Source: Hyposmocoma kahamanoa (taxonomy: Eukaryota > Arthropoda > Insecta > Lepidoptera > Cosmopterigidae). Taken from it: a stretch of 64,000 bases of DNA. The notes beneath the pieces were generated by a model, which ran no database searches, was not told the origin of the DNA, and was given only the letters and a program-made list of their open reading frames with translations. How positions within the stretch are numbered: position 1 is the first letter of the stretch; each line of letters begins with the position of its first letter. The stretch spans positions 16,752,951 to 16,816,950 of the forward strand of contig NW_020654422.1 of NCBI RefSeq assembly GCF_003589595.1. The letters run 5' to 3'. This document shows, one piece after another, positions 1 to 11,610 of this stretch. The position numbers and the translations under genes are program-made.

Positions 1-327
1 AAGTGTAAGCCCCAGTTGTGACAATTAATGTTATTTTAGGTACCCAGGAGTCGTTTTAAAGTTTACAGGGTGTGAAATTCTGAAGTGTGCCCTTAAACTT
101 AACTGAATTACTTTTCAAGTCAACTCTTGGATCAGATTAAGACTATTGGAAAAGCCATTGGCAAGGAATGTTTCCGTAGTAAGTAATGGGCTAATTGTAA
201 CTAATGCTTGTTTTTAAAGTTTTAGCTGCATGTTTGATTGTTTCTAAAATTGTATGCTTAGACAAGATAGTTTTCTCTACTAAACACCTAAAATGTACAA
301 GTTTTACGGGTCATATATTTTTTGTGA
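1..327. other. Unassigned AT-rich sequence
   Basis: No open reading frame, splice pattern or repeat shared with other parts of the window is visible here. It runs up to the 3' boundary of a family A repeat copy. Confidence 0.5.
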
Positions 328-600
328 CTTTTTTATAATATCAAGTAACGGGACGAACAAGTTCTGCGTCTGATGGCAAGCTACACGCCCGTCCATAACA
401 GGTGTAATGCCACTCAGAGCTTTAAATCGCAAATATCTGCTACTGCACTACTACTGCGCCCGTAACCCTGAGACATAAGTTGACAAGTCTCTGTGCCTGT
501 AATTTCACCAGCATACTTACTGCTTGGCGGCAGAAATAGGTAAGGTGGCAGTACTACCCTGGATGAACTCTTTCACAATGAGCTCTACTGCTACTAAATT
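328..600 (-). repeat. Family A interspersed repeat (near full length)
   Basis: Read on the minus strand it starts with TAGTAGCAGTAGAGCTC-like sequence and passes through landmarks shared by all copies: GGCGGCAGAAATAGG (here on plus), a 'CAGGCACA' block, 'GCGATTTAAAGCTCTGAG' and a 'GACTTGTTCGTCCC' end followed by TGATATTATAAAA. About 16 copies occur in the window in both orientations. It encodes nothing, and I see no RNA polymerase III boxes. I do not know its class; a SINE-like or non-autonomous element is likely. ORFs inside it are chance. Confidence 0.85.
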
Positions 601-639
601 ATTTATTACTTCATTCTTGTATATTGTGCTCCAAAATAC

Positions 640-845
640 AAATGTCGGTCAAACAGCCGCTGCCTTGATATGGAACTGGGCTAGACACGTCTACCCTATG
701 TCAAACGAGCTTTGAGCTAAAACCACCACGGAGTGGATCCCACTGGATGCAAGACAGAGACGTGGAAGACCCAGAAGGAGATGGCGTGACGAGCAAGATG
801 CTCATATGAGACCTTGGCATGTAGCGACGTTATGTTGCAGCTAGT
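640..845 (+). pseudogene. LINE fragment, C-terminal end of an RT protein
   Basis: One frame reads WNWARHV..PMSNEL, a stop, then AKTTTEWIPLDARQRRGRP and RRRWRDE. This WAGH-like, arginine-rich block ending in 'GRPRRRW' is characteristic of the C-terminus of insect non-LTR retrotransposon polyproteins. The TGA at about 713-715 breaks the frame, and the 5' side runs into a family A copy at 600. It is a dead, 5'-truncated remnant; no function is expected. Confidence 0.7.
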
Positions 846-860
846 AACGGCTGAAAAATA

Positions 861-1600
861 AAAACGAAATTTTGCTAGTGCTTTAGTTGTGTTCAGGGCC
901 GGACCACATAACAGATTTCGACTAATGACGTATCAATAAATACATATCGATGGGTTGCCGGTCACGGTGTCAGCAAAAAAATCGATATAAAGTCGCCGCC
1001 GGCCCTTAGTTTTTATTATGTTATATGATCAGGATCTTTTCAATACGAGCATAATTTCTGCAATGAGAATACTGAGTGAGCACTTCTTTGACTCATAGCG
1101 AGGTTTACAACTGCCTGCTGTGATCTTTTTATGTTTAAGATAATTGTGCGTCCAAGTTCCTTATTATATTACTATTGGTGAGGGTCTGTAATTGGCTCTC
1201 AGGTGTTGTTCTTATTATTATTATATTACTTTTAAGCTGTTGGTCTTCTTGTTAGATAAATAAATAAAATAAAGTCAATTAATAACAAAAGTAACATGAT
1301 CAAAGCGATGCACAGTCGACCTGAAAACACCATGCCCGTACCGAAATAACGCGTTAAAAGAATCGAGGTCGTTGCCATCGGAATATCTACCTGCTCTTGC
1401 CACAATTTCTATAAAAAACTTGTGTAACGACGACGTATTATAAGCGCTATCATATTAGAGGCTGAAAAATGATAGATTTTAGCTACAGTTTTTAATAAAA
1501 TCTTTCAGATTTGTCGCTACAAAGATGGCATTAAATTCTCAACATTAACTTTCGTTCAACACGTATTATGTAGTTTCATGAAGTTACGTAGATCATGTGT
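861..1600. other. Unassigned intergenic sequence
   Basis: AT-rich DNA with ATT-rich low-complexity runs near 1200-1270. I see no coding region or repeat copy found elsewhere in the window. Confidence 0.5.
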
Positions 1601-1636
1601 GCCTACCTACAAATATAATTATATTTGTAGGTAGGC
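1601..1636. repeat. Perfect 36-bp palindrome
   Basis: GCCTACCTACAAATATAA is followed immediately by its exact reverse complement, with no loop. It could extrude as a cruciform or be the joined ends of a small foldback element. Confidence 0.95.
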
Positions 1637-1736
1637 CCAACTATCTATCTACATAACGATCTACAACTGAACCGCCAAATTGGCACAGACGTTTGGCCAA
1701 ATGACTCTGTGCTTCCTAAACAAACATATATTATTA

Positions 1737-1990
1737 ACCGACTTCAAAAAAAGGAGGAGGTTCTCAATCCGACTGTATTTTTTTTTGTATGTATGTTACG
1801 CGATAACTCCATTTGTGAACTGATTTTGATGTTTTTTTTTTTGAAAAGAGGGTACCTCAGAAGTGGTTCCATTTAAATTTGAATAAAATAATCCACCTCT
1901 AAGGGTGGCAAACTAGGGGATGAATGACTTTTGAAGCCGGGTTTTTAGTACTCTGTACTGAGACTATATTTTATGGAGCAACATTTTACT
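1737..1990 (+). repeat. Family F repeat (LINE-3'-like, 'cgacttcaaaaaaggagga')
   Basis: It begins ACCGACTTCAAAAAAAGGAG and contains 'GCGATAACTCCAT', 'GAACTGATTTTGAT' and 'AGAGGGTACCTCAG' blocks, then 'GTTCCATTTAAATTTGAA'. The same blocks recur inverted at 6185-6445 and 27290-27570. The family is very common in lepidopteran genomes as the 3' part of a non-LTR element (from memory, not searched). Confidence 0.7.
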
Positions 1991-3299
1991 GTTAATAGAT
2001 CATCAGACATTAAATGTTTATGTAATTTATATTATTATACATTAAAATATTTATTATATTATTGTATTTCAATACACCGAATTAGATAGTTAAATAAAAA
2101 CTTTATTCACTTCCATGAAACTTATTTACTAAAATCAACTAAAGTAACACTATCATTATTATATTTAACAACTTAAACTTTACATATAAGTAATGAATAT
2201 AATAAATAAACATTTTTCTGTTTGTTCATTTCCATATTTCGTTCAGGAGGCTACTTATTGCATTATTGCACGAAAGCGAAACGCTAAATCTGAGAACCCC
2301 ATGGTTTATAAGACACCAACAGTCGCTAGGCAATAGTAAAAATGTTCTTTACCCACGTAGCGCCACTACCACTTTCGCCAAGTACATGGAGCCCCACAAT
2401 AATGATGACAAAGTAGATGCTAGGGATATAGATGTTATGAGTGTGAGCGGGATCGATTTGAGAGTTGCCATTAGGCGTCTAAAAACTCAATCTGCGGGGG
2501 GTCCTGATGGTGTACCAGTATTTCTAGTGAAGGATTGTGTGTCAGCTTTCCAGATACCACTGCTTCACATCTATAGCCTCTGTCTTGACTCTGCAAAATA
2601 TCCGCTGTGCTGGAAGCTATCGCGTCTAACGTTGGTGCCGAAAGGAGATGCTAAAGGTGACGTTACGTAATACAGGCCTATCGTGATACTTTCATTGTTT
2701 GCAAAAATATTTGAGGCAATCCTTGATAAGCTTATCAGTAGGCAAATGGATGGTTTGATGCATAACAACCAACATGGCTTTCGTAAAGCTCGATCAACCA
2801 CGACTAATCTAGTGGCGTTGGTAGACTATGTACCTGTAGAAATGAATGCTGGACGGCAGGTTGACGTGGCATACTTTGATTATAAAAAGGCATTTGACCT
2901 AGTTGACAATGATATACTGTTGAGGAAATTGGCGTTAGCAGGCTGTACGCCTAAACTCTAGCGGTTTTTTGCCAGTTACCTGGAAATTAGGCGCCAGTTC
3001 GTGAAAGTGCAGGAGTTTGTGTCAGCAGAATACTATACAAGATCTGGTGTAAGTCAAGGAAGTAAGCTTGGCCCGACTTTATTTTTGCTAATGATGAGCG
3101 ACTTGCGTCAAACTATCCGTACTGCTCATTGTCTTCTTTTTGCTGACAACCTTAAGCTATCCCTAAGCGTGATAGCGAGATATTGCAGATACAGCTGCTT
3201 TGCAAGCTGACATTGATGCGGTGTCAGAGTGGAGTTTAGCTAATCGTATGCCATTGAACAGATCCAAATGCAAAGTCATTACTTACACCCGTAAGTATT

Positions 3300-3421
3300 G
3301 CCCAAGACTAACAAACTATAAATTATTTGACGATTGTATAGATAGAGTTTTTGGCATTTTGCCCAAGACTAACAAACTATAAATTATTTGACGATTGTAT
3401 AGATAGAGTTTTTGGCATTTG
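3300..3421 (+). repeat. 61-bp exact tandem duplication inside the LINE
   Basis: Two head-to-tail units (3300-3360 and 3361-3421), each starting GCCCAAGACTAACAAACT, are identical over 60 bases while the surrounding LINE is heavily mutated. Because 61 is not a multiple of three, the duplication shifts the reading frame. Confidence 0.95.
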
Positions 3422-4151
3422 TGACTTAGGAGTAACATGAAATGGTAAGTTAGACTTTCATAATCATGTGACAGCAACCTGCAAACAGGTGAGTAAGACA
3501 TTAGGCTTTATTTTACGGACATCCTCTGAGTTCAATGACGTGGCTGTGGCGAGGGTGTTGTATAACGCTTACGTACGCAGCAAACTAGAATACGCAGCTA
3601 AAATTTGGCCCCCTTGTGAATACAAATATTCTATTATGATTGAACGAATTCAGCGAAAATTTGCACGTTGGCTCTATAGACTGCAGTACGGGCATTACCC
3701 ATACTTGTATCCTTCGCAGTTATTGCGGGCATGGTGGACTTAGACACTTTGTCTCGTATGCGAAGGATGCTTCTTCTGGCTCAATATTTATTCGCGTTCC
3801 ATCATAAGGTGGTTATTGATATAATGTCTAACATTGACCTGCTGGTGCCCATGCGTATAACTTGGGGTAATGAGGGTGCAGTAGCCCCGCACCGGCGGCC
3901 GCGGCTCTTACGCAGGCCCGTCACTCGCACGGTACATGCCGCAAACGCGCCTACCGTTCGCGCTATACGCCTGATAGGGGACATACTCACTCAGTGTGAT
4001 CACATTGACATATTTGCTAATAGCGTTGAATATATATGTAGGGAGAGTTGTAAATTTTTAGATTTAGAATAGTTTAGTAACATCGTAATTAAATATATTT
4101 ATAATTATCTGTTTATGACATGTAACCGTGTTGGCTGTTTAGCTGTAAGTT

Positions 4152-4206
4152 TACAATGTAAATGAATGAATAAATAAATAAATAAATAAATAAATAAACA
4201 AATAAA
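4152..4206 (+). repeat. (TAAA)n-type microsatellite, LINE tail
   Basis: Successive AATGAATGAATAAATAAA units end the LINE 3' UTR, as expected for elements that use a microsatellite instead of poly(A). Confidence 0.85.
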
Positions 4207-4393
4207 ATAAATATAAGTGCACGTTCCTATTATGTCGTAACCATTTATTTATCATACCTCTGTGTCAAGCGTCTCAAGACGCTTCTCAAGCGTCTCGAAA
4301 TTAGTAGATTATACTTATTTGACAAATTAATTTTAATTCTTATGACATTAATTTAACTTCAACCTAATTTTAATATTTGCGTGCCAATACCTG

Positions 4394-4800
4394 GTGCAAC
4401 ACGTGTTCATGATGCTTTCTATAGCTTTTGTACATTATTTCTATTTCTATTTCTTAGATGTGAAGGTGCAGAGCCTTGTACACCGCTGTAAAGTAACATG
4501 CTTATCGGTATTCTACAGGACACGTCATGCAAAGCGTGCGATAGGACTGAACGATTCAATTCCGCAATCCCCTTTACATTACCGGGGGACTAGACGTACT
4601 TGGGTTCCACCCTTATGTTATGGATATTCCAAGGATTCGCATGAAGCGTTATGCTTCCACATTCATAAGGTGAACGCCTAAAGAGTGGAATTTCCTGGCT
4701 GCAGACTTATGCTCCATCGTCACTTTTCATCAGGTGAGTTGGAGGGCAAATGCGCTTCTAAAGTTTATATAAAAATCAAGGTTATTTATTTTTGTAAGAA
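4394..4800 (+). pseudogene. LINE C-terminal coding fragment plus 3' UTR
   Basis: Translation of 4455-4681 gives VQSLVHRCKVTCLSVFYR then HYRGTRRTW, resembling the extreme C-terminus of lepidopteran LINE polyproteins, whose usual pattern is a 'CVFYR' stretch and then an 'HRxTR' stretch. The following DNA has CACTTTTCATCAGGTGAGTT and AATGCGC..TATAAAAAT, the same 3' UTR seen at 20170-20345. It is 5'-truncated and not functional. Clade unassigned. Confidence 0.6.
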
Positions 4801-5349
4801 AATAAATAGCTTCTTTGGTTGTTCGTTATTGCGGAAATCTGAAGAGACAACATGGACAAACTACAAACTAAAGCATTGTAATATTAGAGCATATAAGTCC
4901 ACACAAAATATTATTAAAAGGATACAAGTAAGGATTAGAGGTTATTAGAATGAAGAACATATCTAAGGACAAAGGAGGTTATATAAGAAGGAAGTCAACT
5001 TATACAGCAGCATTAAAAGAAAATATAAACCTATAAAATGATTGCCCTTATACAATTCCATGAGTGGGGCCTTAGACCTTTATTTAGTTACCTTTATTCC
5101 TTTACTTTTTTCCATAGTGTGGGGCAAGGTTAGAATTGTCAAATTTGTCAATTTACTTTTTTTCATTTCTCGCCCATTTATTTCGTTTATGCTCAGCAGT
5201 TCCATGTACTCAGTTCCACGTGGAACAATTGTAACTCAAAAGTTCCATTCGTTTGGGTAGGCAAAGGTTCTAACGTAATGAATATTTTTTGCTTGTTTTG
5301 ATGGAAAAGACGACAAATGAAGGGTTGATAACATATAATTGTATAGATC
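4801..5349. other. Unassigned sequence
   Basis: AT-rich with short chance ORFs only. A 13-bp perfect palindrome (TTCCACGTGGAA) at about 5213-5224 contains an E-box, but nothing supports a gene next to it. Confidence 0.4.
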
Positions 5350-5636
5350 AATTGACATAACGATCACATCGTGCTCCTGGCGGTAAGCGACACGCCTATC
5401 CATAGCAGCTGCAGTGCCATTTGGAGCTTCAAATCGCAAAGATCTGAGAGGCACCGCCACTGCGCCCGTCACCCTGAGACAAATTGACAAGTCCCATGTT
5501 CTTGTAATTTCACCTTTACCCTTCACAAACCGGAACGCGATAATGCTCACATTCCTGCTTGGCGGCAGAAATAATTAAGGCGGCCATATTTCTCTGAACG
5601 AACTCTTTCTCAAGGAGATCTACTGCTACTAAAAAT
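5350..5636 (-). repeat. Family A interspersed repeat
   Basis: All landmarks are present in order on the minus strand, from the TAGTAGCAGTAGATCTCC end near 5630 to the GCACGATGTGATCGTTATG end near 5350. The 104-residue minus-strand frame here is a by-product of the repeat. Confidence 0.85.
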
Positions 5637-6184
5637 ATTACTAGCATTCTTTATTTTATTCAAATTCTCTCTCTAAGCACGTTTATCGCACTAACATACT
5701 AACGTTTCTACACTAGTACTACTTTCTTAATATATCTCGTCAATCTTCGTGTTTCGACTGTCGTCAGATTTCTATCAGTTGCCGTTTGCACGTGGTGCAG
5801 ACCGGACGCACCACATCGACGTGGAAAGTATGTATATTATGTAGAGTAGCATTATTTATTTTGGTCATATTTTTGTTAACCAAGCTAGTTAAGTATATTT
5901 TATGAAGTAATGTTATTATAAAAAGAGAAATAGTTTTACCACTCTGTATAGTTCACACACCAAACAAAACAACAATGAAGTAGTTCAGAATTCAAATTAT
6001 TATAGACAGATCTAATAATGACTAGACATGGACATTGATATTCGAATGCTTTCGAAAATTCAAAGGTTGCCGAAAAACATTAAAAAATAGTTGTATTTTA
6101 CGTCTGCACTTGAGAGAAAGATACAATTATGACTTTAAAAAAAACGTATTCATAAGTTTACTTATCCGCTTAAGCTGTGTTCGT
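5637..6184. other. Unassigned sequence
   Basis: No supported coding or repeat feature. GTGGTGCAGACCGGACGCACCAC at 5791-5813 forms a short imperfect stem. Confidence 0.4.
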
Positions 6185-6445
6185 TACATCTATTTGCCAA
6201 GTTTTATTGAAATCGATTAACAGAAAGTGGGTGAAATCCGATAAAACGGATTCATTCCCTAATTTGCCATCATTAAAGGGTGCAATATTTTCTTCAAATT
6301 ATAATGGGACCATTAGTGAGGTCCTCCCTTTCAAAAAAAAAAAGAATATTCGAAACCGGTCCACACATGTCGGAGTAATTGTAACATACACACACTGAAA
6401 AAACAAGTCGAATTGGGAACCTCCTCCTTTTCTGAAATCGGGTAA
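6185..6445 (-). repeat. Family F repeat, diverged copy
   Basis: Reverse complement of the 1737-1990 element: the plus strand ends with GGGAACCTCCTCCTTTTCTG and carries the matching 'TTTGCCATCATTAAAGGGTG', 'CTTCAAATTATAATGGGACC' and 'GAGGTCCTCCCTTTC' blocks. Confidence 0.65.
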
Positions 6446-7240
6446 AGGAAATAGCGTTTAATTTTTTTTTTATATAACAATAAGAATCCAATAGAACAAA
6501 GAATGCAAACGAGAATCATAGATTTCGCGAACAGTAGTAAAACTTCAAATTTCGATATATATTTCAAAATCTCCAAAGTTTTAATAACAAACAAGATCTA
6601 AAAGAAACTTTCGTAAAGCACGTAATATAAAACATCTAGTGCAATACCGGCCAATTGCTTGGAGTTTATTCTATTCGAATTGACTACCGATGATAAGTGG
6701 CAAGTAAGATAAAATGGGTTATAGGGGAAGGCGATCCTATCGAATAATTAAGCAACACAAAAAGCGGGAAAATATTATGAATCCCGGTCGAATCTTATAC
6801 ATTCAATTACATAGAGAATAAAAACTACTGCCCCTATCTGTACGCTTCGCTAAACATTATTAACAACGTCTTTTGCATGGTGCTGCCATCTATGAAAATG
6901 GTAAAGTATTAGGTACCGCCCGCCCACGCATAGCTTCCGGCTGCCTACGAAATACTTCCAAGCGTTGTTACTGCCAGATGACGACTCAACTAGGGAATAC
7001 ATTCAAGACAGACTCAGGAGATGGCAGTACGAGTACTTATTGAGGTACAATGTCATCCAAAATAAATAAATGACTATCAGTAAATATTAATCACAAGTCG
7101 TTGATACGCTTGAGAACGGATTTAAGACGAAGTAACAAGAACGCTAAGAATTGTTTTAAACCAGATCAAAAAAAGACGAGATTCACAATTAATTTGTATA
7201 CACATATATATTTCGAATTCAATGAAGTATGTATGCACGA
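6446..7240. other. Unassigned sequence with a possible LINE scrap
   Basis: Mostly AT-rich. Around 6985-7050 the plus strand contains a short 'QDRLRRWQYEYLLRYNV'-like stretch followed by an AATAAATAAATGA end, which could be another LINE C-terminus, but it is too short to assign. Confidence 0.3.
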
Positions 7241-7335
7241 ACACACAACGGCACATCAAGCTATAAACTTTTGTTCAAATATCGCCTCCAAAGCAACTGT
7301 CCGTCAATATGTACCTTGATATGCTGCCGTGCGTA
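7241..7335. mobile_element. Small TIR element (family K), about 95 bp
   Basis: CACAACGGCACATCAAGCTA at the left and ACCTTGATATGCTGCCGTGC at the right are inverted repeats, and the interior matches 57233-57332 ('TTGTTCAAATATCGCCTCCA'). It is a MITE-sized, non-coding element. Confidence 0.65.
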
Positions 7336-7569
7336 ATTCGGAGTACAAACCTGGGCTCTCTTGTTGAGCGATGCCAAGTGGATTACTGTTACATTCAAGA
7401 TTAAGATATCTGCGTGACGGTACCACCATAAGTGTTCAAGTACAGGACCAGCAGTCTAACCAACCAACGGAACCAACTCGCATCACTGCCTGCTCTTCTA
7501 CTTGTATTGATAACATTTTTTTAACACAGACGTAGTATTCTAAATTAATCATTAATTGCATAAAGATCA

Positions 7570-9945
7570 GACCATAGTGGGCAATTGGCTACTTTTAGTT
7601 GTAAAATGAGCAAGAAAGTAGACAAATTTCTCTTCAGACCAATTACCAAAGAACGAATTATTATATTTCAAAATAATATAGACAATAGTTTCAATTCCCT
7701 GCCCCATATACCGAAGGTCCCCAATATTTTATATAACACGATATTTAGTTGTATTAAAAATGAATTTGATAATGTATTTAAACCGAAAACACTAACTTTC
7801 TATAGGGAGACTAAATTCAATGACTGGGCAACAGTAGGCATAAGAGTAGGTCTCGTTTGTATGAGCTATACGCTATGAAAACTTATAATACTAATTCCAG
7901 GTGGAATAGCAGTTATAGAATATGTCAAAAATTATTCAAAAATATTTAAAAAAGAATGTATAGATGCTAAGGTTAAGTTTCACAGCGATATAATAAGACA
8001 ATCGAAAATAAATATAAAACTATTTGGAGTTAGGCAGGGTTAAACAACATGATAGAGACATAATTATAGAACTAGACGGCAAACTTATAAAATCTAAAGA
8101 TGAGGTAACCAAGCTTTTGAATCGTTCTTTTCGAAAATCGCCGTAAAGACTACAAAATCATTAAATTCTGTCCTTCTCTTGCTATTGATTTCCTAAAGAA
8201 AAATGTTAGTGTTTGTGGCAGTGTATTTCAATTTCATCATGTTAATCCACAAGACATCATCAAAGCTTTTAAATTTATACATATTAAAAAAGCTGAAGAT
8301 ATATATGGTGCATATCGACTAAAGTTATAGAATAAATAAAGTAAAAAAAAAAAAAAGTAATATATCTAATTTCCCGACATTTAGCTAAAGCATTCAATAG
8401 GTGCGTTGACGAGGGTATTTTTCCCAATTTGATGAAATACAGCAAGGTTATTCAAAAGCGATAGGAAAGTTGGTCCTAGCAACTATAGGCCTATTTCAAT
8501 TCTACCAGCTTTAAGTAAAATATTCGAAAAGATTATGTTGACTCAATTACTGTCTTATTTCGGTAGGAATCACATTTTTCATAGTGAACAATATGGGTTT
8601 ACTAGTGGTAGATTGATTAGCGATGCGAGTGTAGCGCTACTAAAACATATATTTGATGCTTGGGAAAGGTCCCAGAATGCTATTGGGGTGTACTGTGATC
8701 TCTCAAAGTCATTTGATTGTGTGGACCATATTACTCTTGTTAGGAAGCTGGAATACTAAGGAGTAAGTGTCTAGGCGTTGAAACATGTCTTGTCATATCT
8801 TAACGGCAGAATTCAGAAAGTCGACATAAATGGAGTGACTTCCTTGGGTTCTCCGGTAAAAATGGGTGTTCCGCAGGGCTCTATACTTGAACCGTTCTTA
8901 TTTCTCACTTATATTAATGATCTACCATTCTTTATTAAGAACCTTTGCAAAATAGTATTGTTTGCTGACAAGGATGTGTCATCTTTTATTTTTAAAACAG
9001 ACAGACATGACATTAACTATGACAATATTAACAATACCCTTTCAAAGGTAGTATTGGTTTAATGTAAACAATTTATTGCTCAATACCCAGAGGACGAAGT
9101 GTATTAATTTGAATTACCTAATGTAAAATCGACTAGCCCGATCATAGAAATAAATGAAGAAAAGTTAGAACTTGTCAATAAAGCTGAATTTTCAGGAGTG
9201 ACCTTAGATAGTAAACTTCAATGGTTTCCACATATATCTTCCTTAGCCAGCAGATTAAACTCTCCTGCATACGCAGTCCGTAGAATACGTGAGTTTACCG
9301 ATGTTGCTACTGCTAGACTAGTTTACTTTAGTTACTTCCATAGTATAATGTCCTACGGGAATTTCATGGGGGGTAAAGCGGCAGATACACAAACCATATT
9401 TGTGTTGCAAAAACGAGCGATTCGTTCTGTGTACCGTTTGGGTTCTCGGGTTTCTCTCAGAACCAAGTTTAAGAAAACTGCTATCATGACAGTGACATTA
9501 CAGTACATTTACTTAAATACTTTCTATGGTCGTAAAAATATAGATAAATTCATTAAGAAAGAAGATATCCATAATATTAACCTTAGAACTAAGTCCAAAC
9601 TCATGGTATAGCGATTTCGTTTCACTAAGGTAAACGATTATTCTATGGGGAACTGTATACGTTTTTACAATACGATTCCGGAGAATATATTAAGATTATC
9701 ATTTGCTAAGTTTAAAACTTACATTAAAAGTGTTTTAATTGAAAAGTCATATTACAAAATTGAAGAATATGTGTTAGATAAAGAAGTATGGAAAGACAAC
9801 AAGAGTCTAGATTCCACACAATTGTGATTCAAAGTGTATTTATTGCATTTAGTAGCGTAGTGAACGAGCAGTAGATAAAAAAACGACGTTTTCAAGTATA
9901 AAAATTTTACCTATGAAATAAATGATTATTTGACTTTGACTCTAA
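7570..9945 (+). mobile_element. Decayed LINE with reverse transcriptase and TTTGAC tail
   Basis: 7585-7878 resembles the linker between endonuclease and reverse transcriptase. The RT spans about 8480-9062 in one frame: ISILPALSKIFEKIML, QYGFTSGRLISDASVALL, VYCDLSKSFDCVDHITL, MGVPQGSILEPFLFLTYIND and IVLFADKDVSSFIF. The usual FADD catalytic pair is changed to FADKD. 9198-9827 is the thumb and C-terminus (LYRLGSRVSLR-like, NINLRTKSK, YYKIEEYVLDKEVW). Nonsense codons occur at 8757-8759, just after 8770, at 9060-9062 and at 9609-9611. The 3' end is AAATAAATGATTATTTGACT then a short TTTGAC repeat. The minus-strand fragment at 33893-34640 is the same family. The element is inactive. Confidence 0.85.
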
Positions 9946-10484
9946 ATTCATCCAATTGCGCAGAGGAGTGACACCGGAACTCGTCATTTTCCCGAAACTG
10001 TTCACAACTGTATTGGAGGATTCGGTAAAGAGTCAGAACCAACCAATGCCCAACTATTATTTCTGTAATGTTTACTCGAATAACTCAACTATTGTGGCCG
10101 AACACTGATTTCCAAGATACAAGCCTGTATCTAGTCTGGATAATCAGAGTTCAACAATCAATTTGTACAACTATTACTTAATTAGGTTTATGTGCAATTT
10201 TAGTGATACCTTGTCTTTCATTCTCTGTACATCTTTTTTTAAGAATAAATTATTATTATTTTTATTATTATTATTATAGAACTGGAAAAAGATGTGCATA
10301 AACATAAACAGCGAATACGTCTCACATTTGAGATTTTCAGATAACATAGTGTTAATGACGGAGTCTTGGACAGAACCAAAGTAAATTATCACAATGATCA
10401 GGAACCCATTGTCGTAAATGGTCACCTTCTTAAAGTATGTCTCGAATACATTAGCTGGGACACATTCTGCAATGCAAAGGTAGA
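9946..10484. other. Unassigned sequence with an ATT microsatellite
   Basis: Contains a (TTA)n run at about 10243-10276. Nothing else is recognised. Confidence 0.4.
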
Positions 10485-10990
10485 AACAACTTCAAGAAAG
10501 AGGCCAGGAGAATCATTCAGCTTGGCTGGGTAGCGTTTGAGAAACTGTCAAATCTTCTCGTCACCCTTATCACAGTGTCTTAAATAGAAGATGTTTATCT
10601 CTACCTCTAGCGTCTACCTGTTATGATGGCACACCAAGATGTAAACACTCACGATTCGGCTGTCTATGTCATTTATTTAAAATTGCTCAGCGATCTATGG
10701 AACGAACTATAGTCAGAGTTTCTCTGAAAGATAAAATTCGTAATGAATTTATCCAACAGAGAACCAAGGTCATCGCCATAGCTTGTAGAATAAACATGGT
10801 GAACTGGCAATGGACTGGTCGTATATGTCGAAGAATCGATAAACCGATGGTGGAAATGAGTTTTTGAGTAGAGACCAAGACTCGGCAAATATAGTGTAGG
10901 ACGCCTTCTGGCTTCTGACCAGAAGTGTGTGTATATACGTACGGCCCTAGTTTATCTGTGAATTCCCAGTATAAGCTGGCTGACACACAG
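10485..10990 (+). pseudogene. RTE-like LINE fragment (RT C-terminus)
   Basis: An early frame reads ARRIIQLGWVAFEKLSNLL, matching the 'RRIQLAWAAFGKL' block after the RT domain of insect RTE/CR1-type elements. A second block at 10676-10845 reads KIAQRSMERTIVRVSLKDKI, then RTKVIAIACRI and NWQWTGRICRR, matching the usual 'AMERxMLGVSLRDRIRN...KWQWAGHIARR' region. Several stops and indels separate the blocks. It is a dead fragment; the family call rests on remembered consensus motifs. Confidence 0.7.
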
Positions 10991-11029
10991 CACCATTAGA
11001 GGTTATAGCAACACTGGATTTGACAAGAC

Positions 11030-11290
11030 ATGTTTTTACTGAAAATTCATAGTTTGCACACCTACAACACTAACACTTTCTTCAAAATTTCTTCGATCCG
11101 GCGGGATTTGAACCAACGTCTTCCAACAATCCGTGAAAGATGCCATGCCAACTAAGCCACGGAACGAACTCGCGGACATAACGAATTTTTCTATGTGCTT
11201 ATTGCAGATCTTTATTTATGGTTTTAACAACGTTTTTGCCGTAGCGCCATCTGTAAGATAACTATTTCTTCACTCAGCCAGGTACCTTTA
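11030..11290 (-). mobile_element. tRNA-derived SINE, family C
   Basis: On the minus strand it reads GTTCGTTCCGTGGCTTAGTTGGCATGG (box A within TGGCTTAGTTGGCA) then GACGTTGGTTCAAATCCCGC (box B). The head, CACATAGAAAAATTCGT, is shared with the copies at 11335-11610 and 40435-40665. The head before the tRNA part is atypical for a simple tRNA SINE. Confidence 0.75.
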
Positions 11291-11334
11291 CAGCTACCAG
11301 CAGCTGTTAGAGATGTCGCTTTAATAATTATAAT

Positions 11335-11610
11335 TTTTGAGTTACTGAATGTCACGATATTTAACCACAATGATATTCAATTACTTTTGCGAAATTTCTC
11401 CACCATTTTGTTATAATTATTAATACAAAGGTATTAGAAAAGATTCCTTCAAGCAGGCAGGATTTGAACCAACGTCTTCCAACAAATCGTGCCAGACGCT
11501 ATACCAACTAAGCCACGGAACGAACTAACGGACCTTACGAATTTTCCTATGTGCTTGTTGCATTGTTTTTGGTCTTTAACGACTTTTTTGCCGTAACACC
11601 ATCTGTAAGA
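11335..11610 (-). mobile_element. tRNA-derived SINE, family C (second copy)
   Basis: Same order on the minus strand as the neighbouring copy: head with AGCACATAGGAAAATTCGTA, box A in CGTGGCTTAGTTGGTATAGC, box B in GTTGGTTCAAATCCTGCC, and a tail with TGTCACGATGTTT-like sequence. The two copies lie head-to-tail and about 80% alike by eye. Confidence 0.75.

Larger units (their letters stand above)
2230..4206 (+). mobile_element. Decayed non-LTR retrotransposon (LINE) with reverse transcriptase, 5'-truncated
   Basis: Pieces of one reverse transcriptase run left to right. 2266-2670 carries SAGGPDGVPVFLVKDC; 2683-2961 carries YRPIVILSLFAKIFEAIL just before it, then QHGFRKARSTTTNL and YFDYKKAFDLVDNDIL; 3001-3210 carries SGVSQGSKLGPTLFLL and LLFADNLKL; 3468-4072 is the thumb and C-terminus. 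The catalytic FADD box reads FADN. Two nonsense codons (2668-2670, 2959-2961) interrupt one otherwise shared frame, and at least three frameshifts follow, one linked to a 61-bp tandem duplication. The 3' end has an AATA/AAATA microsatellite tail (4152-4206). The motif style suggests a Jockey-superfamily LINE, but the clade is uncertain. No endonuclease domain remains, so the copy is inactive. Confidence 0.85.

Noticed and set aside
5236..5550. 104-residue minus-strand frame
   Set aside because: It lies wholly within a family A repeat, and the same block in other copies is not open.
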